The position numbers and the translations under genes were made by a program. Under the pieces are notes generated by a model that was not told the origin of the DNA, did not search any database, and saw nothing but the letters and a program-made list of their open reading frames with translations. Of a DNA stretch of 50,757 nucleotides, positions 17,811 to 26,136 are shown piece after piece (position 1 is the stretch's first letter; each line of letters opens with the position of its first letter). Source of the stretch: an uncultured Collinsella sp. (GTDB lineage: Bacteria; Actinomycetota; Coriobacteriia; Coriobacteriales; Coriobacteriaceae); NCBI GenBank assembly GCA_900545615.1, contig UQZM01000009.1, positions 1-50,757 on the forward strand, in the 5' to 3' direction.

Positions 17811-18914
17811 CTAGCTGCGTTTTCGGATCAGGGCAATGTAGAAGCCCTCAAAGTCGCGGCTAGGCGGAATGGTCAGCGTGCCGGGCAGGCCGTTGGCGAC
17901 GGACGAGACGTGGCCGGCGGCGATGGCCACGGTGAGGGCGTTGCACTCGATGCGTGGCTCTTCGCCAGCTTCCTGGGCACGGTGCGCTTCGCTTTCGCTC
18001 GGCGTGCCGTCGAGGGGGATAAGCTCGCAGTCCATATGCTTGTCGAGGGCCTCTTGCAGGGCGTCCTCGTTTTCCTGCGGCAAGATCGAACAGGTCGAAT
18101 AGACGAGCGTGCCGCCCGGTTTGAGGGCACCCATGGCGCGGTCCAGAAGTGCTCGCTGCGAGCGGGCGCACTTGCTCAGCAACTGCTCGGTGAGGCCGCG
18201 CAGGCTTTTCTCGTTGCCACTGATGACGGTGCCCGTGCCGGTGCAGGGGGCGTCGAGCAGGATGCGGTCAAAGCGGAAGAACTCGTCGAGCTCGCGTGCG
18301 TCGATGCGCATGACGGGCACGTTTTTGGCACCTTGGCGGTGGAGGTTGGACTCAAGCTTTTCGGCGCGGGGAATGCTCATCTCGCAGGCCGTGAGGTGTG
18401 CCTGGCCCTGGGTGAGGGCGGCGATCTGCGTCGTCTTGCCGCCAGGGGCTGCGCACATGTCCAGGATGTCCTCGCCTGCCTGGGCGCCCAGGACCAACGG
18501 CGGCATCATGGACGACAGGCTCTGCAGATAGATCTTGCCGTCGCGGTAGATGTCGAGATCCCACAGATCGGAAACCTGGGCCTCGGGCAGGATAAAGGCG
18601 TCCGGGTACCAGGCGACGGGGTTGTGGGCGATGCCAGCGGCATCGAGCGCCGCAGCGATGTCCTCGGCGGTTGCCTTGAGCGTGTTGGCGCGCAGTGTGA
18701 CCGGGCGTGTGACCGCGGCGCCGAAGCCCTCGATCATGAGCTCGGCATCGGCGGGCGCATAGGCGCCGGCGACCGTGTCGACCATAAAGCGCGGCAGGTC
18801 GGCGGCGCAGGGAAGGGCGGCAAGCTGGTCGGAAAGCTCGGTGGCGGCAAATTGCCTGAGCTTGAGCTCGGGCTTGACCTGCTTTTTCTGCTTACGACGA
18901 CGCGGCTTGGACAT
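17811..18914 (-). CDS. RsmB/NOP-type RNA (cytosine-5) methyltransferase
   Basis: A 367-residue NOL1/NOP2/Sun family enzyme that transfers a methyl group from SAM to C5 of cytosine in rRNA or tRNA. Visible motifs: DMCAAPGGKT (SAM site), DAPCTGTGT (motif IV with the catalytic-release Cys) and YSTCSILPQEN (motif VI with the nucleophilic Cys). The N-terminus is very basic (SKPRRRKQKKQVK), suited to RNA contact. ATG 18914 follows GGAAGGAAAG. There is no NusB-like N-terminal domain, so it is nearer RsmF/YebU-type proteins than RsmB; the exact target base cannot be read. It lies just downstream of metG in the same direction. Confidence 0.88.
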   Translation of the reverse strand: MSKPRRRKQKKQVKPELKLRQFAATELSDQLAALPCAADLPRFMVDTVAGAYAPADAELMIEGFGAAVTRPVTLRANTLKATAEDIAAALDAAGIAHNPVAWYPDAFILPEAQVSDLWDLDIYRDGKIYLQSLSSMMPPLVLGAQAGEDILDMCAAPGGKTTQIAALTQGQAHLTACEMSIPRAEKLESNLHRQGAKNVPVMRIDARELDEFFRFDRILLDAPCTGTGTVISGNEKSLRGLTEQLLSKCARSQRALLDRAMGALKPGGTLVYSTCSILPQENEDALQEALDKHMDCELIPLDGTPSESEAHRAQEAGEEPRIECNALTVAIAAGHVSSVANGLPGTLTIPPSRDFEGFYIALIRKRS

Positions 18915-18951
18915 CCGTCTTTCCTTCCCATTCCATTACATGTCGAGTGTT

Positions 18952-21102
18952 TTAGTACTGGCTCTCGTGCTTGCTGAAGAAGTCGAAGCGCGGGGGCAGC
19001 GGCTTCACGCGGTGCTCGCCGGGCTTCTCGCCCAGGCTCTCCACGAACTCGTCCGTGGAGGCAAAGATGTTATCCCAGCTAAAGAAGGCGACCGGGTCAA
19101 CGTTGAAGTACTCGCAGATGAGCTCGCAGCCGGCCGGAACGATGCCGTGCATCAGGACGGTGGCCACGCGCAGCTCGGTAAAGGCGTCGACGAGGGCCTG
19201 CGTCATGGCGGCGTTTGCTTCGTCGCCCTCGAGCTTGTTGGCGGCCTTGGAGGCGTCGCTCCAGCGCTTGTTGGCGGCGCGCAGGTAGTCGTCGCACACG
19301 GCAAGCGCGCGGTGCGTCTCGAACTTGTACATGGCCTGCTCAAAGGCAAGAGCTGCCTGCTCGGCAGCCTCGACCACGGCGGCAGAGGCGGCACCGGCGG
19401 GGATGCAGCCGTTGCGATAGGGGCTCTCGTCGCCTTCCTTGACGGCGACGCCGTAGAAGCAGCTGCGGGCCAGACGGTTGAATACGCCGGTCAAAAGGGC
19501 GCTCTCCTTAAGGGCCGGATCGATAACGCGCTTGTCGTCGCAGGCGCGCACCTCGTTGCCGTCCTTGTCCTTGCCGGTCACACGCGTGTCGTATGCCTTG
19601 GGGCTAAAGCTCACCGGCTTTTCGGACAGGCCGAGCGACAGCCAGTGCGCGCGCATCTGCTCGCAGGTGTAGTGGTTGAGTAGGTCGTCTGCCGGCGGGG
19701 GAGGCGTCTGCGAGGACGAGCTGGCCTTTTTGCCCATGTAGAGCAGGTGGTAGCAGGCGCTGACGGTGCTCTGCGTGAGGTCCCAGCCCAGGGCCTCCCA
19801 CATGGCGGTCTGCGCGATGCAGTAGAAGTAGATGTTGTCCTGACCGATAAACTGGTAGATCTGTGCGTCGTCCGAGCACCACCAGTCGCGCCAGTCGAGC
19901 GAGCTGTGCTGGTAGGTGGGCGCGGGCACCTGTGTGGAGTCGGCGGCGGGCTCGCCCATAAGGGCGGCGTCCTGGGCGGCGACACCCTCGGTCACGCCGG
20001 CGGCGCGGGCGTCGCGGGCGAGTACGGTGCGCGTGTAGCTGATGGGCGCCCACAGGCTCTCGGGCCAGCACCAGCAGGTGACGTCGGAGACGCCATCGAC
20101 CTCGGGCACCGGAACGCCCCAGTCGATGTTGCCGGTGATGCGGAAGGGCACGAGCGCCTTGCCGCTGCGGAAGCGCACGCCGCCGTTGGCGAGCACCGCA
20201 TGGGCGTCGTCGCGCTCCTTCCAGCTGGGGAAGGTGACGGTAAAGCTGCTCTTGTTTCCCTCGGGCTCCAGCACGGTGTGCTCGGGCAGCTGGTCCTCGA
20301 CGGCGTCGAAGGCCTCGCGGAACTTGTTCTGAATATAGAGCTGTGCCGGCAGCAGCCACTCCTCCATGGTCTTGGAGACCACGGAACGAACCTGCGGGTT
20401 CTGGGCGAGCTTGGCGGTGTAGGTCTTCATAAAGTCGAGGTAGGCCGGCAGGTCAAAGTAGAGGTTGTCTACCGGGCGCAGCTCGGGCACCTCGCCGGTG
20501 AGCTGGCTCTTGGGCGCGATGAGCTCCTCGGGCTCAAACTGGTGACCCAGGTCGCACTCGTCGGCATAAGCCTTCTCGGACTTGCAGCCCTGGATGGGGC
20601 AGCGGCCGATCACCTGGCGGCCGTTGAGGAACGTGCCGGCCTTGGCGTCGTAGAACTGCAGCGTGGAGCGCTTGGAGATGGTGCCCTGTTCGTGCAGACG
20701 CTCGATAATCTCGGCGGTCACCTCGTTGTGAATCTGCGCAGCCGGCTCAAGGCCCGAGCCGCCGTAGATATCGCAGCTGATGTTGTAGTTGTTGAGGGTC
20801 GCGGCCTGGCGGGAGTGATTGGACTCGACGTACTCGTTAATGGACTTGTCGTAGCCCTCGTTCTCCTTGAGCTTGCGGTAGCTCTCCATGATGGGCGAGC
20901 CGTAGCAGTCGGTGCCCGAGGTGAAGATGACGTTCTCGCGGCCCAGACGGTCGCGCAGGAAGCGGGCGAAGAAGTCGGCCGGGACAAAGACGCCGCCGAC
21001 GTGGCCAAAGTGAAGGCCCTTGTTGCCGTAGGGCTCGCCGGCGGTAACGATGGCGCGGCGAGGCCAGCTGGGACGGTCGTTCATGGAGTATTTGGATGCC
21101 AT
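18952..21102 (-). CDS. metG: Methionyl-tRNA synthetase with altered KMSKS loop
   Basis: A 716-residue class I aminoacyl-tRNA synthetase. The N-terminal fold has TAGEPYGNKGLHFGHVGG (HIGH motif as HFGH), TSGTDCYGSPI, a CPIQGC...CDLGH metal-binding knuckle and WRDWWCSDDAQIYQFIGQDN, typical of MetRS. It charges tRNA-Met. Odd: where KMSKS is expected the sequence is KKASSSSQTPPP, so the second lysine is serine. This may be a subfamily trait rather than a defect, since the remaining core looks intact. ATG 21102 has GAAGGAG upstream. A standard second MetRS elsewhere cannot be excluded. Confidence 0.85.
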   Translation of the reverse strand: MASKYSMNDRPSWPRRAIVTAGEPYGNKGLHFGHVGGVFVPADFFARFLRDRLGRENVIFTSGTDCYGSPIMESYRKLKENEGYDKSINEYVESNHSRQAATLNNYNISCDIYGGSGLEPAAQIHNEVTAEIIERLHEQGTISKRSTLQFYDAKAGTFLNGRQVIGRCPIQGCKSEKAYADECDLGHQFEPEELIAPKSQLTGEVPELRPVDNLYFDLPAYLDFMKTYTAKLAQNPQVRSVVSKTMEEWLLPAQLYIQNKFREAFDAVEDQLPEHTVLEPEGNKSSFTVTFPSWKERDDAHAVLANGGVRFRSGKALVPFRITGNIDWGVPVPEVDGVSDVTCWCWPESLWAPISYTRTVLARDARAAGVTEGVAAQDAALMGEPAADSTQVPAPTYQHSSLDWRDWWCSDDAQIYQFIGQDNIYFYCIAQTAMWEALGWDLTQSTVSACYHLLYMGKKASSSSQTPPPPADDLLNHYTCEQMRAHWLSLGLSEKPVSFSPKAYDTRVTGKDKDGNEVRACDDKRVIDPALKESALLTGVFNRLARSCFYGVAVKEGDESPYRNGCIPAGAASAAVVEAAEQAALAFEQAMYKFETHRALAVCDDYLRAANKRWSDASKAANKLEGDEANAAMTQALVDAFTELRVATVLMHGIVPAGCELICEYFNVDPVAFFSWDNIFASTDEFVESLGEKPGEHRVKPLPPRFDFFSKHESQY

Positions 21103-21234
21103 GGGACTCCTTCGCATATGGTGAGAGCGCAGCCGGGCGTGGGGCTCGGCGGCGCGGTGGTCAATTCGTGCATATCGTTCGACATTATCGCACATGCGGA
21201 CGGGTACGTGGCAGGGGCGCTATCCTAAGATGCT

Positions 21235-21804
21235 ATGAATGAGATTTCCAACATACATGCGTTTGAAGACGAGGATTTTCTGCACGCCTGCTTTGTGTGG
21301 GGGATGGCCGTGCTCGGCGCATTTGCTGTGTGCTTGGTGCCGGTGTTTATGCTGATGGGCGGGCCTGCGGACTTGGATGCGGCTGACGCGGGCGGCTGGA
21401 CCACGGTCTTGGGCTGGATAGTCGGCTTAGCTGCGGTTTCGGCGGCGTCATTTGCCGTGCACGAGCTGGTGCACGGTGTGTTTTTTAAGCTGGTGGCGCC
21501 CGCGGGCGCGCAGGTGACCTTTGGGGCGAATCGCGAGACGGCGATGATCTATGCCTGCGCCGAGGGCGTGGTGTATTCGCGCCGGCGGTACGTGGCAGTT
21601 TGCCTGGCGCCGACGGTTGTTGTGACGACAGCGTTTGCCCTGGGGTTTGCGTTCTCGGGCTATCCGCTGCTGTGCTACCTGGCGGCCGGCTTGCATTTGT
21701 CGGGCTGTGTGGGCGACTGGTACTACGTGCGAACCATTCTGCGCGATCGCCGCATTGTTGCCTGCGAGGACACGTCCTTTGGCGTGCGCTTTTTCGCAAA
21801 GTAG
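21235..21804 (+). CDS. DUF3267 membrane metalloprotease-like protein
   Basis: A 189-residue membrane protein with about four helices. After the second helix lies HELVHGVFFK, the zinc-binding HExxH-type motif (HELVH) of DUF3267, followed by GVVYSRRRYVAVCLAP, as in this site-2-protease-like family. A second acidic ligand may be the Asp in GCVGDWYYV. It is divergent from metG, 132 bp away. Substrate and role are unknown. The gene is followed by a hairpin and then queH, in the same direction but with no sign of shared function. Confidence 0.8.
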   Translation: MNEISNIHAFEDEDFLHACFVWGMAVLGAFAVCLVPVFMLMGGPADLDAADAGGWTTVLGWIVGLAAVSAASFAVHELVHGVFFKLVAPAGAQVTFGANRETAMIYACAEGVVYSRRRYVAVCLAPTVVVTTAFALGFAFSGYPLLCYLAAGLHLSGCVGDWYYVRTILRDRRIVACEDTSFGVRFFAK

Positions 21805-21813
21805 TCTTTTTGG

Positions 21814-21848
21814 AATGATTTTTCTGGGACGGGGATTAAAAAATCATT
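21814..21848 (+). repeat. Hairpin with TGGGACGGGG loop
   Basis: AATGATTTTT pairs perfectly with AAAAATCATT; the loop contains TGGGACGGGGATTA. The loop core recurs in the long palindrome at 39872. It sits between the DUF3267 gene and queH and ends just before the queH ribosome site, so it may modulate queH (inference). Confidence 0.55.
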
Positions 21849-21866
21849 GCGGGAGAGGAGATGTTG

Positions 21867-22442
21867 ATGAAGCCGTTGTTGTTGCACGCTTGCTGCGCAC
21901 CGTGCTCGCTTGAGCCGGTCCGCCTGCTGCGCGAGGAGGGGTTTGAGCCCACAATCTGCTGGACCAACCCCAATATTCAGCCGCACGATGAATGGCAGCG
22001 TCGCCTGGACGAGCTGCGCCGGTGGTGTGCCGAAGGCGGCATCGAGCTCGTCGAGGCGGGGGAGGACCGGGAGCGCTGGGAGGCCGGCGTGGCCCCGCTG
22101 GGCGCCGGTCGAGCCCGTCGCTGTCGCGCATGCTATGCCCTGCGTCTGGCCGAGGCGTGCCGTGTGGCCCAGGAGCGCGGGTTTGAGTTTGTGGGCACGA
22201 CGCTCGCCGTCTCGCCGTACCAGTTGTTCGAAACCTGCAATGATGTGTTGGAGCGTCTGGCTGCCGCCCGCGGTCTCACCCCGGTGATTCGCGATTTTCG
22301 CCCGTATTACCCCGAGGCGACACGCCGTTCGCGCGAGCTTGGCATGTATCGGCAGAACTACTGTGGTTGCCGCTTCTCGGCTGTCGAGGCGGCCATGGAC
22401 CGCGCCCGTATCCGCGACGAGCGCAAAGCCGCCAAAAAGTAG
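21867..22442 (+). CDS. queH: Epoxyqueuosine reductase QueH
   Basis: A 191-residue DUF208/QueH protein, which reduces epoxyqueuosine to queuosine in tRNA and replaces the cobalamin-dependent QueG. The metal-binding cysteines are all visible: HACCAPC (residues 7-13), RCRACYALRL, and YRQNYCGCRFS near the end; the WTNPNIQPHDEW segment also fits the family. ATG 21867 is six bases from GAGGAG; ATG 21861 touches that site. It is not beside other queuosine genes, but queA and tgt lie further along in the window. Confidence 0.92.
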   Translation: MKPLLLHACCAPCSLEPVRLLREEGFEPTICWTNPNIQPHDEWQRRLDELRRWCAEGGIELVEAGEDRERWEAGVAPLGAGRARRCRACYALRLAEACRVAQERGFEFVGTTLAVSPYQLFETCNDVLERLAAARGLTPVIRDFRPYYPEATRRSRELGMYRQNYCGCRFSAVEAAMDRARIRDERKAAKK

Positions 22443-22502
22443 TTCATTTGGGCTGGGGCTTTGAGCTGTCTGTGCGGTACGGTCGTTTTTGGGAAAGTCG
22501 AT

Positions 22503-23159
22503 TTAATTAAGCGTATGATCGTGGCTCGCTTGATACCAAACGACGACTCCTATGATTCTAATCCTCCGTTTGTTAAACATCAGATCCGGACTTGCTGTTG
22601 CATATGAATGGGACGACAGCACAATCATGTCGTTTCCTTCTGCAAATCGCCTAATTACCGGTGTTTTACCGTCTGCGAGCGCCAATACGGCACAGCCGTT
22701 CCAAGGCTTTGCGGTGGTATCGACAAGTAGTAAGCTGCCGGGAGGGTAAATGCGGGACATTTCGTCACCTTTGATTTTAACGAAAACGCTATGTGGGTGA
22801 CGCTTGGCTACGTCTACAGGCGCGCAAGCATTTTGTTGGCTGTGCGTGATGCGGCGCTTTTGCGATTCGATATCGATGACGGGAAATGCGCCCTCCATTT
22901 CGTGGATAGCAGGGTCTTCGTCGGTGACGATTCTTTTATTTGCGAGCTTTACGGCCAAACCGTTTTCCTCGCCAACAAGTTCATCGCGGGTGCAACCGAA
23001 GAGCGCTTGTAACTTTTCAATATGGCGCTCACGGGGGGCATACCGACTTTTTTCCCAACGACAAACGGTCTCTTTAGATACCCCCAACATCTCTGCAAGT
23101 TGCGCCTGACCAAGATGCTCCATGGTGCGGAGTTTACGAATATTTGCCCCGAAGCCCAT
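22503..23159 (-). CDS. XRE regulator with peptidase-dead S24-like domain
   Basis: A 218-residue protein. Residues 5-62 form an XRE helix-turn-helix (LAEMLGVSKETVCRWEKSR); residues about 90-215 form a LexA/CI-like S24 fold. The catalytic serine of GDSM is Glu133 (GDEM, 131-134), and the usual lysine is Arg170 (PVIRRF), so self-cleavage is not expected. It starts two bases after the stop of the first arcA, with AGAGGAT as ribosome site, and faces the divergent arcD operon; it therefore probably controls arginine catabolism (inference). The ligand, if any, is unknown. Base composition is lower in GC than the flanks. Confidence 0.88.
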   Translation of the reverse strand: MGFGANIRKLRTMEHLGQAQLAEMLGVSKETVCRWEKSRYAPRERHIEKLQALFGCTRDELVGEENGLAVKLANKRIVTDEDPAIHEMEGAFPVIDIESQKRRITHSQQNACAPVDVAKRHPHSVFVKIKGDEMSRIYPPGSLLLVDTTAKPWNGCAVLALADGKTPVIRRFAEGNDMIVLSSHSYATASPDLMFNKRRIRIIGVVVWYQASHDHTLN

Positions 23160-23161
23160 GG

Positions 23162-24412
23162 CTATAGATCCTCTCGCCACAGAGGGAGGCATAGACAGTT
23201 TGTGCCACCATAGCCTTTGGTGAGCTCGTCAATGGATAACGGGAATAATTCCATTCCTGCTTTCTCAAGCGCTTCGTTGGTCCAAACGTTTTCTTCATAT
23301 ACGCATAGTTTTCCTGGCGAGAGTGCAAGGATAGACGTTGCGTTGTTCCGGCGCTCTCTTTCGTAGGCGGTTTGATTCCCGCCTCCGCAGTCAATTACTT
23401 TTATTGGTTCGCAACAGGCTGCAGAGAGTATTTCCGGAATCGTGCGATCGATAGGAGTGATCGTAAGGCCCTTTCCGGATCGTTTTAGTTGAATGCTGTA
23501 TGCATCAACGGCATTGCATATCTCACGATCGATGAGGAACGCGTCGTGATCAATTCTACTTATGAACGTATCGAGGTGGATACGCAGCCCGTCAGAGGGG
23601 ACTCGAATCGCAATTAGCTCGGTGGTCTGGAATTTATTTGAGGTCAGGAGCTCTTTGGCAAGTGACTCGACGGCGGCGGGTTCAGTTCGGTCAGAGATTC
23701 CAACTAATATTGTCTTAGCACTGATAACAAGAATGTCTCCGCCTTCGATATGGTAACTACTCCTGTTCAAATCACATACTGGGGTTTCTCCCATGATCTT
23801 GTGGTGGGTGAATATCTGCCGGTATAAGGCGACCTCACGATCACGCTCAGGCCAATACATATGATTTAGGATGATGCCGTCTCCGACTACCACAGCAGGA
23901 TCACGAGTGAAAAAAAGCGTGTTGAGGGGATTGACCAAGAGCGAGGCGGGGTCAAATTGCTCGTGCACGAGCGCCCGTAGTGTTTCCGATTGGTTTGAAC
24001 ATAGCTCAGTGTCTCCAAAGCGAATGCCGTTAAGTACTATATTCACCAATTCCTGGGTGTTCTTAGCGTTCTCAAACAGCTGGGTTATTGTCTCGAGGAA
24101 CTCTCTGCCTGTTGCCCCACTGCAACGGAGGTAGTCATCAATAAAATATTTAAGTGATTGGGGCTCAGTTTCAAGTGAGTCTTCGAGAAGGTCCCTAATT
24201 TCAATGGTTTCAACGCCATGTTTCTCAAGCAATTGAACCATGGAATCGTGCTCATATATTGCTTTGTCGAGGTCAAAACGACCGCTCCATTTTCGCAGGG
24301 AGAAAACTTGGCTGAAGTCGGCATCAGGGTAGTTTTGTGTTTCAGCTCCTGGTCGATGGACAAGTACGGCTTTTAAATGACCGATTTCATTTGTTATGTG
24401 TACGCCTTGCAT
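23162..24412 (-). CDS. arcA: Arginine deiminase, divergent copy
   Basis: A 416-residue arginine deiminase, converting arginine to citrulline and ammonia. The guanidine-modifying motifs are present: FFTRDP, HIEGGD, the HLDT segment and a C-terminal catalytic cysteine, Cys406. Odd: the C-terminal signature normally reading RCMSMP is NCLCLP, with Asn and Leu substitutions and an added Cys. It is clearly different from the second copy (26137-27381), so paralogy or separate acquisition is likely. AGGAG precedes ATG 24412. It is cotranscribed with the XRE/S24 regulator and divergent from arcD. Activity is likely but may be altered. Confidence 0.9.
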   Translation of the reverse strand: MQGVHITNEIGHLKAVLVHRPGAETQNYPDADFSQVFSLRKWSGRFDLDKAIYEHDSMVQLLEKHGVETIEIRDLLEDSLETEPQSLKYFIDDYLRCSGATGREFLETITQLFENAKNTQELVNIVLNGIRFGDTELCSNQSETLRALVHEQFDPASLLVNPLNTLFFTRDPAVVVGDGIILNHMYWPERDREVALYRQIFTHHKIMGETPVCDLNRSSYHIEGGDILVISAKTILVGISDRTEPAAVESLAKELLTSNKFQTTELIAIRVPSDGLRIHLDTFISRIDHDAFLIDREICNAVDAYSIQLKRSGKGLTITPIDRTIPEILSAACCEPIKVIDCGGGNQTAYERERRNNATSILALSPGKLCVYEENVWTNEALEKAGMELFPLSIDELTKGYGGTNCLCLPLWREDL

Positions 24413-24495
24413 GTCTGTCTCCTGTCCTGCTGGTTTTTATATAAGGCTAAGGCAGGTTCCTTGTTGTGTTGCGGAAAAGTTAAAAGACGTATGTA

Positions 24496-24516
24496 ATTGA
24501 TAAATAACATCAATTT
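24496..24516. promoter_or_regulatory. Palindrome in the divergent arc promoter region
   Basis: AATTGAT and ATCAATT flank a seven-base spacer in an AT-rich 253-bp region between the two arc units. A further GATTGATTAAT lies just downstream. The spacing does not match a classic FNR box (TTGAT-N4-ATCAA). It is a candidate site for the adjacent XRE regulator or an ArgR-type repressor. Confidence 0.45.
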
Positions 24517-24665
24517 TAAATATCAGATTGATTAATAACGTCACTTTAGCTGCCGTTCATAGGTGAAAAGCGACACGATGGCGATGATTGGCCGACCACC
24601 GCTGAGCAACCTCATACATTTATGGTGCCAGCTGGATAGATGGGAAAAGGAATGAAGGAGGAGAT

Positions 24666-26108
24666 ATGGCAGCGGAAAGTTCGAAAGGCATCAAGCAGTT
24701 CAAGGTCCCGCACGTATATGCGGTCATCTTTGCACTTATGGTCATCTTCGCTGTTCTCACGTGGATTGTTCCCTCTGGGTCCTATCAGCGTCAGGAGGTG
24801 AACGGTCGTGAAGTCACTGTCGCAGGTACGTATGAGCAGAGTGAAAAGACATATATTGACGAGGAAACCGGGGATGAAGTAGATCTCAGACAAGGCGTCT
24901 TCGATGTTCTTCAGGCTCCAACGCGCGGTATACAAGAGGCAATTGAGGTCGTTGCATTCATCTTGATTGTGGGCGGTTCGTTTCAGGTTATTACTAAAAC
25001 GGGCGCTATCACGAGCGGAATGGGTCGTGTCGTTCGCCGCTTTAAGAACAAAGACATTCTAATTATTCCTATTGCGATGGTTCTCTTTGCATTGGGCGGA
25101 ACGAGCTTTGGCATGGCGGAAGAAACTCTCCCGTTCTTTGCGATCTTCATGCCAATTATGATGGCTATGGGCTTCGACTCGATGACGGCGTTCATGGTCG
25201 TGTTCGTTGGAGCGCGCACGGGTTACATCGCCTCAACGATTAATCCGTTTAATGTTCTCATTGCGCAAGGTATTCTTGGTATTCAGGGCAACCCCCAGCT
25301 GTGGCTGCGTATGATTGCCTGGGTTGTTTTGACCGCCGTTGCAATTACTTGGGTTGTCCTCTATGCACGAAGGGTAAAGAAGAACCCTGAGTCATCGATC
25401 ACATTTGAGGATGATATCGCCAAGAAAGTCGAGTTCGCTGCCGATGAATCTGCCCTTGACGCGGAATTTACGGGTCGTCAAAAAGGCGTGCTTGCGGTAT
25501 TTATCGCTGGAATGTGCCTTATCATCTGGGGACTTGTGACCCAGGGCTGGTATATGAACGAGATTTCTGCGGTCTTTTTGGCCATGGGCCTGTTGGCTGG
25601 TGTTATTGCGGGCTTTAGTCAGGACGTCATCGCTCAGGAATTTGTTGCGGGTATCGCTGACTTTGCTTTCTCGGCAATTGTCGTTGGACTTGCGCGTGGC
25701 ATCCTTGTCATTGCCTCTGACGGCATGATCATTGATACCATCCTCAATGCGCTCGCTACTGGTCTGGGCGGCATCCCGGCGGTTCTCTTTACTACGCTTC
25801 TTTATGCGGTTGAGAACCTCCTGGCGATTCTGGTTCCCAGCTCATCTGGCCTTGCAGCACTGACCGCTCCCATTTTTGGACCTTTGACCGAACTCATGGG
25901 CCTTAATCCCGAGGCTGCCGTGTGGGCTCTCTCCATGGGTAGCGCGACGATGTCTTTGATCTGTCCTACTAGCGCCATTCTTGTAGCGGGTTTGGGCGTG
26001 TGTAAGATCAAACTTGGCCAGTGGTGGAAGACCGTTTGGAAATTCTTCTTGGTCGTGTCGCTCATCAATATCGTATTCGTAGCAATCTCGGGACTTATTG
26101 CCCTGTAG
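24666..26108 (+). CDS. arcD: YfcC/ArcD-type basic amino-acid antiporter
   Basis: A 480-residue membrane protein with about twelve helices, of the YfcC/DcuC-like superfamily. Family segments include HVYAVIFALMVIFAVLTWIV with PSGSYQR, GGTSFGMAEETLPF, TGYIASTINPFN and LVPSSSGLAALTAPI. Members next to arc genes exchange arginine for ornithine across the membrane, which suits its place directly before arcA and arcB (28 bp to arcA). A large soluble loop (about residues 40-75) follows helix one. AAGGAGGAG precedes ATG 24666. The symbol reflects role by context; specificity is inferred. Confidence 0.85.
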   Translation: MAAESSKGIKQFKVPHVYAVIFALMVIFAVLTWIVPSGSYQRQEVNGREVTVAGTYEQSEKTYIDEETGDEVDLRQGVFDVLQAPTRGIQEAIEVVAFILIVGGSFQVITKTGAITSGMGRVVRRFKNKDILIIPIAMVLFALGGTSFGMAEETLPFFAIFMPIMMAMGFDSMTAFMVVFVGARTGYIASTINPFNVLIAQGILGIQGNPQLWLRMIAWVVLTAVAITWVVLYARRVKKNPESSITFEDDIAKKVEFAADESALDAEFTGRQKGVLAVFIAGMCLIIWGLVTQGWYMNEISAVFLAMGLLAGVIAGFSQDVIAQEFVAGIADFAFSAIVVGLARGILVIASDGMIIDTILNALATGLGGIPAVLFTTLLYAVENLLAILVPSSSGLAALTAPIFGPLTELMGLNPEAAVWALSMGSATMSLICPTSAILVAGLGVCKIKLGQWWKTVWKFFLVVSLINIVFVAISGLIAL

Positions 26109-26136
26109 GTTTCATGGCTGAAATGGAGTAACAGGA

